Assembly: GCF_001689125.2 (NCBI RefSeq)
Contig: NZ_CP015405.2
Span: 2,459,001-2,523,000, forward strand
Source of the DNA: Blautia pseudococcoides
GTDB lineage: Bacteria; Bacillota; Clostridia; Lachnospirales; Lachnospiraceae
Direction of reading: 5' to 3'
Length of the DNA stretch: 64,000 bases
Shown here piece after piece: positions 37,361-46,115 of the stretch; within the stretch, counting starts at the first letter, position 1; every line of letters starts with the position of its first letter. The translations under genes were made by a program, and so were the position numbers. The notes under the pieces were generated by a model, which saw only the letters and a program-made list of their open reading frames with translations, made no database searches and had not been told where the DNA came from.

Positions 37361-38776
37361 TTATTTGTCTTTATATTCAAGAAGCAGCTTTCCTGTCTTC
37401 AATACATCTGTGAGCATCAGCGGATCAAGCAGATCGTCTGCCTCCTCCCGGCTCAGACATCCACATGCAACCGCGGCCTCCTTTAAGGACAATCCCCTGG
37501 CGGCTGCATACTGCGCTGCCTCTGTGCCAATCTGGTACCCCTTTAAGGCCGAAATGACGGCGGCTGATGAAAGTGTATCCTCCGCTTCTTTCAGGCACCG
37601 CTCTATGTTCACTTTGATCGTTTTCACACATTTTTTGGCAAATGTCTCTATCATATCCGGCAGTATCTGTGTCATACGCAGCAGTTCTGAGATAATGACT
37701 GCCTCCCATACATTCAGCTCAAGTTCTCCGCCTTCGGCGGCTGCCGTCACCGCAGCATCCATTCCGATCACCAGATAAGAAAGGACATTCATTGATTCAG
37801 GAAGCGCCGGGTTCACCTTACCCGGCATGATGCTGGAACCGTTCTGCACCGGAGCGATACGGATTTCCCCCAGTCCTGACCGGGGACCACTGGACATAAA
37901 CCTTAGATCACGTGCCATTTTTGATATGCCGGTCATGGCTGCCTTTATGGCTGAGGAAGCCCTGATGTATATATCCGTATACTGTAGCCCGTCGAACAGG
38001 TCATGTTCCTGGGTGATCTCAACTCCGAATGTCTGTGTGAGGCTTTTCAGTACCAGCTCCGGAGTCCCCTCATACAGATTCAGACCGGTTCCTACAGCGG
38101 TGGCCCCAAGGGGGAGCGCAAGACATTCCTGCATCACAGAATCCATCTCTTCTATCTGCCTTCCAAGGAAGGATACCGCTGCCCCCCAAAATTGTCCAAA
38201 CGTGATCGGCACTGCATCCTGGATGCAGGTTCTGGACACCTTCACAGTGTCTTTGTATTCTTTTGCTTTTTGCTCATAGGCATTCTTGAGTACCATTACA
38301 GATTTTTTTACCGCAGTGAGATTCCGATACAGCGCCAGCTTGATCGCTGCCGGTATGACGTCATTGGTTGACTGCCCTTTATTTACATGGGTATTGGGAT
38401 GTATCACATCCGTGCCCTTATGTCCCGTCAGCAGTTCATTGGCTTTTTTTGCGGCAACCTCATTGACGTTCATATGGATATTGACGCATCCGCCTCCGCA
38501 GATGACATCCGACGGAAACTCACCCGCCATCTCCCCATTCATGATCATAAGGGACGCACGGGCAATACAATCCGCAGTTTTGCTGTCCAAGACCCCAAGA
38601 CTCCCGTGTGCCTGGGCATAAGCCTTTTTGATCGCCGCTATACAGTAAATCAGCTCGGGATAACACTCTAAGGTCTCTCTGGAAGTTCTGCACAGATCAA
38701 GAGATCTCTGTGTCTGAGCTCCATAATACCTGACATCCGGAACCGTGATGTTTCCCAGCAGGTCATGTTCTATCAT
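37361..38776 (-). CDS. Aspartase/fumarase superfamily lyase (aspartate ammonia-lyase-like, divergent active site)
   Basis: A 471-residue homotetrameric-type lyase. The catalytic loop G-S-S-I-M-P-G-K-V-N-P (313-323, Ser314 as base) and Q-S-T-N-D (135-139) are intact. In the motif R-T-H-x-Q-D, where aspartases and fumarases have His, this protein has Cys (T183-C184-I-Q-D), and the G-(T)-S-T-N-M-N stretch is replaced by C-V-N-I-H-M-N (97-103). Aspartate or fumarate may therefore not be its substrate. GGAGG lies 8 nt before ATG 38776. First gene of the lyase-malic enzyme-MoaD-AOR run. Confidence 0.85.
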   Translation of the reverse strand: MIEHDLLGNITVPDVRYYGAQTQRSLDLCRTSRETLECYPELIYCIAAIKKAYAQAHGSLGVLDSKTADCIARASLMIMNGEMAGEFPSDVICGGGCVNIHMNVNEVAAKKANELLTGHKGTDVIHPNTHVNKGQSTNDVIPAAIKLALYRNLTAVKKSVMVLKNAYEQKAKEYKDTVKVSRTCIQDAVPITFGQFWGAAVSFLGRQIEEMDSVMQECLALPLGATAVGTGLNLYEGTPELVLKSLTQTFGVEITQEHDLFDGLQYTDIYIRASSAIKAAMTGISKMARDLRFMSSGPRSGLGEIRIAPVQNGSSIMPGKVNPALPESMNVLSYLVIGMDAAVTAAAEGGELELNVWEAVIISELLRMTQILPDMIETFAKKCVKTIKVNIERCLKEAEDTLSSAAVISALKGYQIGTEAAQYAAARGLSLKEAAVACGCLSREEADDLLDPLMLTDVLKTGKLLLEYKDK

Positions 38777-38813
38777 GCATTTTACCTCCATTATATCTAT
38801 CCTCATTCTGTGG

Positions 38814-38863
38814 AACCGTTCAGACTATTGAACCGTTATGCTGATTCAATCAAATCAAGTCAA
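38814..38863 (-). promoter_or_regulatory. Promoter and operator candidates of the lyase-AOR operon
   Basis: TTGACT (38858-38863) and CATAAC (38835-38840) are spaced 17 bp on the minus strand. The spacer holds the palindrome TGATT-C-AATCA (38842-38852). AACCGTTCAGAC (38814-38825) followed by a degenerate second half (to 38837) overlaps the -10 and start region; the same 12-mer is part of a perfect palindrome between moeA and tupA at 48861. Confidence 0.55.
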
Positions 38864-38867
38864 AGCA

Positions 38868-38896
38868 TTGACAGACCATTCACACAATGATAGAAT
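38868..38896 (+). promoter_or_regulatory. Promoter of the IclR-family regulator gene
   Basis: TTGACA (38868-38873) and TAGAAT (38891-38896) with 17-bp spacing, back-to-back with the lyase promoter. Confidence 0.7.
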
Positions 38897-38933
38897 TTTA
38901 TAATTACCAAGAAAAAGATTAAGGATGTAACAT

Positions 38934-39725
38934 ATGAACTCATCAAACGATAGCCTTACGAAACCAGAAGCCTTTAAGTACAATATTCAGGTTCTAGAGC
39001 GGGCCCTCAAGATCTTTGAAATCATCAGCCTGTCTAAATCACCCGTAACCATCCAGGTTCTGCAGAATGCAACAGGCCTGAACCGTACCACCATATGGCG
39101 TATTCTTTCTACCATGATAGAAAGTGATTTTATCACTCAGCTCCCAAACACGAAACAGTACTGCATCTCCTGCAAAGCCTGTAACCTGCTTTCCGCCTCT
39201 TCCGCCAGCTCTGTTGCCCTGGTGGAATATTCCAGACCGGAAATGGAACAGCTCCGCCATCTGATCGGTGAAACTATTATGCTCCTGCTGCCTGAAAGGA
39301 TTGGAGCCCGGACGATTCTTCAGCTCGATTCCTTTGAAACCATACGTCTAAAAGACTACACCAACATGGTTACTCCCCTGTTCGGCACTTCCACCGGCCT
39401 TGTTCAGTTAAGCTTCATGAGCGATGAGGAGATTGAGACGGTATTCCCGGATAAACTTCCCTCCTATACCGAATTTACTCCAACAAACAGGGAGGATATC
39501 CTGCAGCGCATCGAGGAATGCCGCAGGGATGGATATGCTTATATCATTGATGAATATAATCAAGGGGACAGTGGTCTGTCTGTACCCATCTCCTTAAATA
39601 AAAAGCTGGTGGGGATTCTCAATATTGCCGGTCCTACCGTACGTTTCACAAAGGACCATATGCTTTCTTATATTCCCAAACTGAAGGCTTCCGCTGCCCG
39701 TATAGCAAGGAAGCTTTCTCATTAG
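38934..39725 (+). CDS. IclR-family transcriptional regulator
   Basis: A 263-residue regulator. The N-terminal winged helix (about residues 10-75: R-A-L-K-I-F-E-I-I-S ... T-G-L-N-R-T-T-I-W-R-I-L) is followed by the GAF-like effector domain (about 85-255). IclR proteins often control catabolism of aromatic and small acids and bind short palindromes. It is divergent from the lyase-AOR operon and is the prime candidate to control it. AAGGATG precedes ATG. Confidence 0.9.
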   Translation: MNSSNDSLTKPEAFKYNIQVLERALKIFEIISLSKSPVTIQVLQNATGLNRTTIWRILSTMIESDFITQLPNTKQYCISCKACNLLSASSASSVALVEYSRPEMEQLRHLIGETIMLLLPERIGARTILQLDSFETIRLKDYTNMVTPLFGTSTGLVQLSFMSDEEIETVFPDKLPSYTEFTPTNREDILQRIEECRRDGYAYIIDEYNQGDSGLSVPISLNKKLVGILNIAGPTVRFTKDHMLSYIPKLKASAARIARKLSH

Positions 39726-39745
39726 ACTTTAGAGCTGTCTGAATC

Positions 39746-39779
39746 ACCGGAAGCCGACAACCGTGTGCCGGCTTCCGGT
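39746..39779. terminator. Bidirectional hairpin between iclR-type gene and alcohol dehydrogenase
   Basis: ACCGGAAGCCG and CGGCTTCCGGT form an 11-bp stem with a 12-nt loop between convergent genes. T-tracts are weak on both strands. Confidence 0.6.
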
Positions 39780-39799
39780 CTCATGAAAAATAGTATCTC

Positions 39800-40915
39800 T
39801 TACTGGAAATCAATAATATAGCGTCCCATGTTCTTTGCCTTTGGATCATGGAATGCATCAAAGGCCACATTGATATCATCCAGTTTGATTTTTTTGATGA
39901 TAAGGCTGTCAAGATCATATTTTCCTTCCAGATACAACTGTGCGATCTTAGGAAAATCTTCAAATGGATTCACATCCCCATAGAAACTTCCTTTCAGGAT
40001 TTTCGCGACTCTGTGGAAACTTCCGGAGGGAAGTTCTAACGTCCCGTCAGCCGGATAGGCTCCGATCACTACATTCGTAGAACCCTTTCTGCCGCTCATC
40101 CATGCCATTCTTCCAACCATTGTGTTACCGGTACAATCAATGGTATATTCTGCTCCCACCCCTTCCGTGATCTCACGAATAGCTGCCGGAACATCTTTGA
40201 CCTCTAGTGTATTGATCGTATGGGTGGCGCCAAAATTCTTAGACAGTTCAAGGTTCTCATTCTTGATATCACAGGCAATGATAGTAGCCGCTCCACAGAG
40301 TTTTGCGGCCTGCACAGCATTGGCGCCTACTCCTCCCACACCAAAGATCGCAACAGAGGAGCCTGGGGTGACCTGTGCGGCACGCACCGCAGAACCGTAT
40401 CCGGTAGCAACGCCGCAGCCGATCATACTGGCAGGCGCCATAGGCATCTCATCGGGGATCGGCACACAGCTCATCTGGGGAACCACAGTATACTCTGCAA
40501 ACGTGGAGAGCAGACTCATATGGTAGCAGGGACCGCCGTCCAGGCTCAGTCTGCTTGTTCCGTCAAGCAAAGTGCCATTGAACATGGGGCCAAATGCCGT
40601 CTCGCAGAGATTTGTCTTTCCCGCACGGCAGAATGGACATGTACCGCAGTAAGGAACCCAGCTCAGTGCTACTTTATCGCCCACTTTACAGGTAGTGACG
40701 CTGTCCCCTACTTTTACCACCTCTCCGGCACCCTCGTGTCCCAGGACCTGGGGAATCGGTGTGGTCGGATCATTGAGTATGTTCAGATCACTGTGACATA
40801 CCGCAGTAGCCAGTATCTTTACAAGCACCTCATCTGATTTCGGTTCGGCAAGCTCTACCTCTCTTACCTCCAGCGGTTTTCCTAAAGCGGTCATTACAGC
40901 AGCTTTCATTTTCAT
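39800..40915 (-). CDS. Zinc-dependent alcohol dehydrogenase (MDR superfamily)
   Basis: A 371-residue NAD(P)-linked dehydrogenase. Catalytic zinc ligands are in V-C-H-S-D and G-H-E-G-A-G-E-V-V; the structural zinc loop C-G-T-C-P-F-C-R-A-G-K-T-N-L-C is complete. The Rossmann motif is G-V-G-G-V-G. It resembles the class III/aryl alcohol group. In this island it could interconvert the aldehyde used by the AOR protein with its alcohol; that is inference. GGAGG precedes ATG; 76 bp separate it from lyase 2. Confidence 0.9.
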   Translation of the reverse strand: MKMKAAVMTALGKPLEVREVELAEPKSDEVLVKILATAVCHSDLNILNDPTTPIPQVLGHEGAGEVVKVGDSVTTCKVGDKVALSWVPYCGTCPFCRAGKTNLCETAFGPMFNGTLLDGTSRLSLDGGPCYHMSLLSTFAEYTVVPQMSCVPIPDEMPMAPASMIGCGVATGYGSAVRAAQVTPGSSVAIFGVGGVGANAVQAAKLCGAATIIACDIKNENLELSKNFGATHTINTLEVKDVPAAIREITEGVGAEYTIDCTGNTMVGRMAWMSGRKGSTNVVIGAYPADGTLELPSGSFHRVAKILKGSFYGDVNPFEDFPKIAQLYLEGKYDLDSLIIKKIKLDDINVAFDAFHDPKAKNMGRYIIDFQ

Positions 40916-40952
40916 TTTACGTTCCTCCTTATCAGGTTTTTTAAATTTATTT

Positions 40953-40968
40953 TATAGTGTTTACTATA
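40953..40968 (-). promoter_or_regulatory. Palindrome upstream of the alcohol dehydrogenase
   Basis: TATAGT-GTTT-ACTATA, 38 bp before the start codon. It could be an operator or overlap a -10 element. Confidence 0.35.
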
Positions 40969-40991
40969 CAAAGTTGGTATTGCTTCCATTT

Positions 40992-42251
40992 TCAAGGCTG
41001 GTCAAGCTCCCCTTTCCGGATCCTCAAAACAGTCTCCTCAAAGCCATATTTCTTTACCTGTACCGCAAGCTTTTTATATCCATACTTCTCTTTGTAACGG
41101 ACGATCAGCGGGATGGAGGCCCTGGAATAACCCACGCCGGTCTCCACGTTTAGTTCTAATCCGCTGACACAGTTCCTGTGGAACAGGTCTGCCGCTTTAG
41201 AAAGCCTCATAATATTTTGAACCAGTAAAAACCCGGCCATATCCTCCCATACATTAAGGTGGACCTCTCCCTGTGCCAGTACATTCTGGATCACACTGTC
41301 ATTTCCTCCGATGAGCATATCGCACTGAATGACCATTTCTGCAATTACAGGATTGACCTTGCCGGGAAAGAAGGAGGAACCTGCCTGCACAGCCGGTATC
41401 CGCCATTCCCCAAGCCCCGTCTCCGGGCCGGATGCCAGAAGCCGTATATCTCTTGCAAACTTGGCTAGAATGGAGGAAATTATCCGTATATAGACCGATA
41501 ATACGGACAAGTCTTCTGTATACTGGGCCGCCTGATAAGCACTTTTCTTCCAGGAAAACGGATGCTCTGTCACCTCTCTGAGGGCCTCCATGATATGCCG
41601 CCTGTAACCATCCGATGCTCCGGTCCCTGAACCGATCACCGTCCATCCGAGATTGACCTTGCAAAGGGTATCCTTATAATCCTCCAACAGCTCAAGCTGT
41701 TCCGAGAGGGCATCTGCAAATCCTTTAAGCACCGCGTCTGCCGGAACAGACATCCCGTCCTGCCAGCAGGTCCTTGCAATCGTCGGATGGGGATGAAAGG
41801 CCTCAGACTTTTCTTCGGCGGTGCGAATCAACGGCCCAATGACCTTCACAAGGCTGCCGGCCTCTCTGCTGAGACATAACCGCAGTGCCGTGTGGCACAC
41901 ATCTGAGGTAGACTGGGACATATTGACATCATCCACAGACTGTACCCCATGTCCTGCAAGGCCGGCGATCACCTCATTCATGTTCATGTTAGTTCCGATA
42001 CCGCCGCCGCCATGAAAAGCATCCACAGGGAACTGTTCCGAATAATCGTGCTGCAACAGTTCATCACATGCCTGACATATTGCCTCTTTCTTCTCATCAT
42101 CCAGAAGTCCTGCCCGGTGATTTGCAATGGCACAGGCTTTCTTCACCTGGGCAAGCGCAGTGAGATAAGATGGAAACTCTGCTAGCCTGACGCCTGAGAA
42201 ACTCATATTTTCCAGTGTCAGTCTTGTCTGTTCACCATATAATGCAATCAT
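40992..42251 (-). CDS. Second, divergent aspartase/fumarase superfamily lyase
   Basis: A 419-residue lyase with G-S-S-F-F-P-G-K-V-N-P (291-301) as the catalytic loop. It is shorter than typical family members (460-480). It has S-Q-S-T-S-D instead of Q-S-T-N-D, and T161-C162-W-Q-D where the family has T-H-x-Q-D. It keeps G-T-N-M-N-M-N-E-V (86-94), which lyase 1 has lost. An elimination on a substrate other than aspartate, fumarate or argininosuccinate is likely. GGAGG lies 8 nt before ATG 42251. Confidence 0.82.
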   Translation of the reverse strand: MIALYGEQTRLTLENMSFSGVRLAEFPSYLTALAQVKKACAIANHRAGLLDDEKKEAICQACDELLQHDYSEQFPVDAFHGGGGIGTNMNMNEVIAGLAGHGVQSVDDVNMSQSTSDVCHTALRLCLSREAGSLVKVIGPLIRTAEEKSEAFHPHPTIARTCWQDGMSVPADAVLKGFADALSEQLELLEDYKDTLCKVNLGWTVIGSGTGASDGYRRHIMEALREVTEHPFSWKKSAYQAAQYTEDLSVLSVYIRIISSILAKFARDIRLLASGPETGLGEWRIPAVQAGSSFFPGKVNPVIAEMVIQCDMLIGGNDSVIQNVLAQGEVHLNVWEDMAGFLLVQNIMRLSKAADLFHRNCVSGLELNVETGVGYSRASIPLIVRYKEKYGYKKLAVQVKKYGFEETVLRIRKGELDQP

Positions 42252-42294
42252 TGGTTTTGCCTCCATTTTGTTTGTAATATGAACTAAAAATTTG

Positions 42295-42356
42295 TATTAT
42301 GAACATTTTCCTATTTTTACTGATTTAAATTTATCACTTAACAAAATAGAAATCAA
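42295..42356 (-). promoter_or_regulatory. Promoter of lyase 2 with a YATTRYGAACATT box
   Basis: TTGATT (42351-42356) and TAAATT (42328-42333), 17-bp spacing, minus strand. TATTATGAACATT (42295-42307) lies downstream of the start site. A second ATATGAAC lies at 42277, 20 bp from the first TATGAAC. Confidence 0.5.
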
Positions 42357-42520
42357 GAAAGCCACTGCCATTTATCATTCTAATTTCAAATTAAAAATTA
42401 TGGAAAACATAGAGCAAAATCATGTAATTACCCAATTTCATTGTTGAATATGCACTATATTTATTGTCTTTTTGATTAATATTTCACATTTTTACCATTC
42501 CAAAATAGAATATATCCTTA

Positions 42521-42578
42521 TTGACATTCAAATGGGATTTTGCTAAATTCGTAACATAAAGTACACATTGCGAACATT
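42521..42578 (+). promoter_or_regulatory. Promoter of the GTPase-LysR genes with a YATTRYGAACATT box
   Basis: TTGACA (42521-42526) and TAAATT (42544-42549) with 17-bp spacing. CATTGCGAACATT (42566-42578) lies just downstream of the expected start, the third member of the box family. The rest of the 353-bp gap (42252-42604) is very AT-rich and without a gene. Confidence 0.6.
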
Positions 42579-42604
42579 CAACTGACATGATAAAGGAGTT
42601 TACA

Positions 42605-43561
42605 ATGAACAGCATGAAGCGATTTATTCCGGTAACACTTATAAGAGGATTTCTGGATGCGGGAAAATCCACATTGATCAACCGGCTGGCCCAAGGCGGC
42701 ACTCTGTGTCCGGAGAAAGAAGACATACTGCTCCTCTCCTGCGAGGAGGGTGAAACTGCATATGACGACACTTGCCTTAACCAAAAGAACATAACCGTGA
42801 TCGGGCTTGAAGACGAATCCCGCCTGAACCGGGAGTACCTGGAACGTCTTGATGCGCTCTATGCTCCGAAAAGAATCATCCTTGAATGTAATGCCATGTG
42901 GGATCTGGTCGAATTCGAGCTGCCACAGAACTGGAAGGTAGAGAAAAGAATTGCCGTATTATGTGGGCCTACACTTGGTCTGTACCTTGATAACATGAGA
43001 GCATTTCTGGGACCTATGCTGAGTCGGTGTGATCAGATCTTCATCAACAGATGTGACAGCGGCGGCACCGGTATGCTCAGTCCTGTAAAGGCAAAGCTGA
43101 GACCGCTTCTTGATGATACTTCCGCTGTCATGATTGAATCACAAGGAAGTCTCTATGCCTTTGACGATATCAGAGATATCCTTCCATACACACTGGAGGC
43201 AGATCCTGTGGTCATCACACCTGAAAACTATGTCTGCTGGTTTTATGACTGCCAGGATCACCAAAACAGATACAAGGGCAGGCGGATATCCATGAATGCC
43301 AGCGTAAAAAAATCACCGGTCCTTGGAACCGGCGGCTTTGCGCTTGGAAGGATTGCCATCACCTGCTGTGAGGCAGATATGGAGTTTCTGGGCTATATGG
43401 CACATTACGACCTGATTGATTCCATTCCTCAGTTTGCCCATGTACACGCTGAGGCCATGGTCCGCTACCGCTTTATGCAGAAATACAATGCCGTAATGCC
43501 GTATCTGGAGGTGCTCCGTATGGAACCACTCAATCCTGATGACAGTATTGTAACCTTTTAA
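42605..43561 (+). CDS. CobW/COG0523-type G3E GTPase (putative metal chaperone)
   Basis: A 318-residue GTPase. Walker A is G-F-L-D-A-G-K-S-T (near residue 14), with I-L-E-C-N-A-M as the counterpart of the family's E-x-x-G region and N-R-C-D as an unusual G4. The C-x-C-C metal motif of ZNG/CobW proteins is not obvious; the C-terminal domain is shortened and diverged. COG0523 proteins insert or traffic metals. Its place among tungsten cofactor genes suggests service to one of the metalloenzymes. AAAGGAG precedes ATG 42605; it is followed 15 bp later by the LysR gene. Confidence 0.75.
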   Translation: MNSMKRFIPVTLIRGFLDAGKSTLINRLAQGGTLCPEKEDILLLSCEEGETAYDDTCLNQKNITVIGLEDESRLNREYLERLDALYAPKRIILECNAMWDLVEFELPQNWKVEKRIAVLCGPTLGLYLDNMRAFLGPMLSRCDQIFINRCDSGGTGMLSPVKAKLRPLLDDTSAVMIESQGSLYAFDDIRDILPYTLEADPVVITPENYVCWFYDCQDHQNRYKGRRISMNASVKKSPVLGTGGFALGRIAITCCEADMEFLGYMAHYDLIDSIPQFAHVHAEAMVRYRFMQKYNAVMPYLEVLRMEPLNPDDSIVTF

Positions 43562-43576
43562 TACCAGGGGGATAAA

Positions 43577-44461
43577 ATGAAAATATCACAATTAAGCTAC
43601 TTTATAACCATTGCACAGCTTGAAAATATGTCAAGGGCTGCGGAATTGCTCCATATATCCCAATCCTCTCTGTCTAAAACCATTGCTGCGCTGGAGTCAG
43701 AGCTTGAGACACCGCTTTTTGACCGGACATCCAAGCAGCTCTCACTCAATCCTGCCGGAAAACGCTTCTTAAAGAGCTGTGATCTTATACTGCAGGAATA
43801 TCAAACTCTGAAAAACGACATCCAGCTCATGACCACAGGATCCGATACCCGGATAAAGATCGGGAGCTGCGGGTCCATTGACAGGCTGTACCCCTGTATG
43901 GCAGGTTTTAAGAATATCCATGCGGAAACAGAATATACGCTTAACAGCTATATCGAGGATGTGGAGTATCTGGACATCAATGAATACGATGTCCTCATCT
44001 ATCCCGCAGAACTTCAGTATGACCGGTTCACCGGCTTCGGTTTTAGCACAGAAAATTACATGCTGGCCGTCCCCACAGTGCACAGTCTCTCCAAAAGTAC
44101 GGCAGTCAGCCTGAAAATGCTGAACGAACTTGATTTTGTCTTTCTCCGCCATAAGAAGTCCTTCCCTGAACATGCTTACAAAATCTATAAGGCGCTGACC
44201 ATCCGGGGGGCCTCCCAGTCCTTTGTCGATTCGCGTGAGATGCACCGGCAGATAATCGCCTCCGGCATCGCTGTCGGTTTTGTTTCCGAAAACTGCTCTG
44301 ATTTTTACCGTTCCAAAAACATACGGCTGATCCCTCTGCTGGACCACCGTTTCTCGCGTGAGCTCAGGATCTGCTTCAAGCGGGATAAACATCTGACAGA
44401 TTTCGGCCGCAGTTTCAGGGATTTTACTATAAACTATTTTTCCTTAAAGGAGATATCGTAG
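43577..44461 (+). CDS. LysR-family transcriptional regulator
   Basis: A 294-residue regulator with a winged helix in residues 1-60 (L-S-Y-F-I-T-I-A-Q-L-E-N-M-S-R-A-A-E-L-L-H-I-S-Q-S-S-L-S-K) and a periplasmic-binding-like effector domain. Co-transcribed with the GTPase. The three YATTRYGAACATT boxes could be its sites, since one lies in its own promoter. Confidence 0.9.
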   Translation: MKISQLSYFITIAQLENMSRAAELLHISQSSLSKTIAALESELETPLFDRTSKQLSLNPAGKRFLKSCDLILQEYQTLKNDIQLMTTGSDTRIKIGSCGSIDRLYPCMAGFKNIHAETEYTLNSYIEDVEYLDINEYDVLIYPAELQYDRFTGFGFSTENYMLAVPTVHSLSKSTAVSLKMLNELDFVFLRHKKSFPEHAYKIYKALTIRGASQSFVDSREMHRQIIASGIAVGFVSENCSDFYRSKNIRLIPLLDHRFSRELRICFKRDKHLTDFGRSFRDFTINYFSLKEIS

Positions 44462-44513
44462 CTATCCGTTATCCTCATAGCTGCAAGAGTAAAGAAAGGA
44501 TGGTATCAGAATT

Positions 44514-45203
44514 ATGGAGAAACGTTACGAAAGAAATATACCTTCCATAAGTGAAGAAGAACAGGCTGTACTTGTCTCAAAAAAAGTTCTGGTCATTGGC
44601 TGCGGAGGCCTGGGGGGATATGTTCTGGAATATCTTGCCCGGCTTGGGGTTGGGCATATTACGGTTGTCGACAACGATGTATTCGAGGTGAGCAATTTGA
44701 ACCGTCAGCTTCTCAGCGCCCCTGATCTGATCGGACACAGAAAAGCTGCTGCTGCCGCCCAGCGCATGAAGCGAATAGCGCCCGGCATAGATATCCTACC
44801 GGTGGAGGCTTTCTTTGGTGAAGAGAATGCTGACCGTCTCATCCGAAACCAGGATCTGGTCATAGATGCGCTTGACAATATCCCCTCCCGCTTTCTGATG
44901 GAGGATGCCTGTGAAAGGCAGGGGGTAACTTTCATCCACGGTGCTGTTCTGGGATGGAATCTGCAGGTCACCGTGGGGCGTCCGGGCAGCCGGGTACTGC
45001 ACCGTATCTATGGCACAGGCACAGCCCCTTCCTGCACAGATGCGGTCTCAAAAACCAGCCTTCCCATGACCCCGGCAGCCTGCGCTGCTGTACAGACCGC
45101 ACAGGCAGTCAAAATACTCACAAGCCATGAGCCTTCTCTGTGCGGCAGACTTCTGCTTTTCAATCTGGAAACTATGGAACAAAGAATGATCCCGGTGGAT
45201 TAG
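44514..45203 (+). CDS. ThiF/MoeB/HesA-type E1 adenylyltransferase
   Basis: A 229-residue ATP-dependent activator of ubiquitin-like sulfur carriers. It has G-C-G-G-L-G-G-Y near residue 29, V-D-N-D-V-F-E-V-S-N-L-N-R-Q (nucleotide site) and D-A-L-D-N-I-P-S-R. The C-terminal region has Cys in P-S-C-T-D but no C-x2-C zinc pairs, so it is the short type. The MoaD-like protein at 36 kb ends in Gly-Gly and is its likely partner. Located in the LysR direction, 52 bp after it. Confidence 0.88.
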   Translation: MEKRYERNIPSISEEEQAVLVSKKVLVIGCGGLGGYVLEYLARLGVGHITVVDNDVFEVSNLNRQLLSAPDLIGHRKAAAAAQRMKRIAPGIDILPVEAFFGEENADRLIRNQDLVIDALDNIPSRFLMEDACERQGVTFIHGAVLGWNLQVTVGRPGSRVLHRIYGTGTAPSCTDAVSKTSLPMTPAACAAVQTAQAVKILTSHEPSLCGRLLLFNLETMEQRMIPVD

Positions 45204-45236
45204 CGTGTGTCAGCATGACAGTCTACCGCCGGGATA

Positions 45237-46115
45237 TTATTTTTTCATTCTCACACAGGCAGCGGCCCCAGCCTGTTTTCCCTCTGCAGTCACTGCCTCC
45301 ACCATGGGGTGTACTCTACGGCAGTTACCGCAGAGATGCACCCAGTCCGGACTGCCAAGCCCCAGCAACAGGGACCTGTCCGGGCGCAGTCCCGCAGCTA
45401 CCAACAGACTGCTGCATGGGATGATCTGTTCCTCCCCTGTGTCTGATCTGCTGACCTTCACTGCGGTCAGAACCTCCTGCCCCAGCACCTCCGTAACCGT
45501 GGAGGAACAGAGGAGGGGAATATGATACGTTTCAAGACATCGCTGGTTTCTGGCCAGACCGCCGCAGACAGCCTTCTGTTCAATCATTGCTGCGACTTTT
45601 ACCCCTTCCAGACTTAATTGTTCCGCCATGATCAAGCCCAAATCCCCGCTTCCCAGGATCACGGACGGTCCCTTTGGCAGTTTGTGACAGATATTCACCA
45701 GTTCCTGGGCCTGACCAGCTGTATAAATCCCTTCCGGACGTGTCCCCCCAATCGGCAGGGCTCCTATTGGAATCTCCTGGCAGCCTGCAGCCAGGATCAA
45801 TTGCTCAAACCGGATTTTTTGAAGGCCGCAAGACGGACTTGACAACACCATAGTACGGTCAGAGGAGACCGACACAACCGTGGTTCCCAGCATGACTTTG
45901 ATTTCTTTTGGAAACTGTTCCAGCAGTTTTTGCACATACTCCACACCGGTAAGCTGCGGGCCGAAGCCATGGTGAGCGCACTGTAGCAGGACCCCTCCCA
46001 TCTTCTGTTTGCTGTCAACCAGTAGGATACTTTTGCCTCCCGCTTCATCAGCAGAGCGCGCAGCGGCGATCCCGGCAGCGCCGGCACCCACAATTACTAT
46101 ATCACAATGCTCCAT
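45237..46115 (-). CDS. Short FAD/NAD(P)-dependent oxidoreductase (GlpB-like pair member)
   Basis: A 292-residue flavoprotein. The N-terminal FAD motif is I-V-G-A-G-A-A-G; the second dinucleotide site is L-G-S-G-D-L-G-L. G-G-V-L-L-Q-C-A-H-H-G-F-G is typical of the oxidoreductase that accompanies GlpA-like proteins in Clostridia, but those partners are usually above 400 residues, so this copy is shortened. Its start overlaps the end of the GlpA-like gene by 14 nt. No glycerol-uptake or kinase gene is near. Confidence 0.8.
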   Translation of the reverse strand: MEHCDIVIVGAGAAGIAAARSADEAGGKSILLVDSKQKMGGVLLQCAHHGFGPQLTGVEYVQKLLEQFPKEIKVMLGTTVVSVSSDRTMVLSSPSCGLQKIRFEQLILAAGCQEIPIGALPIGGTRPEGIYTAGQAQELVNICHKLPKGPSVILGSGDLGLIMAEQLSLEGVKVAAMIEQKAVCGGLARNQRCLETYHIPLLCSSTVTEVLGQEVLTAVKVSRSDTGEEQIIPCSSLLVAAGLRPDRSLLLGLGSPDWVHLCGNCRRVHPMVEAVTAEGKQAGAAACVRMKK

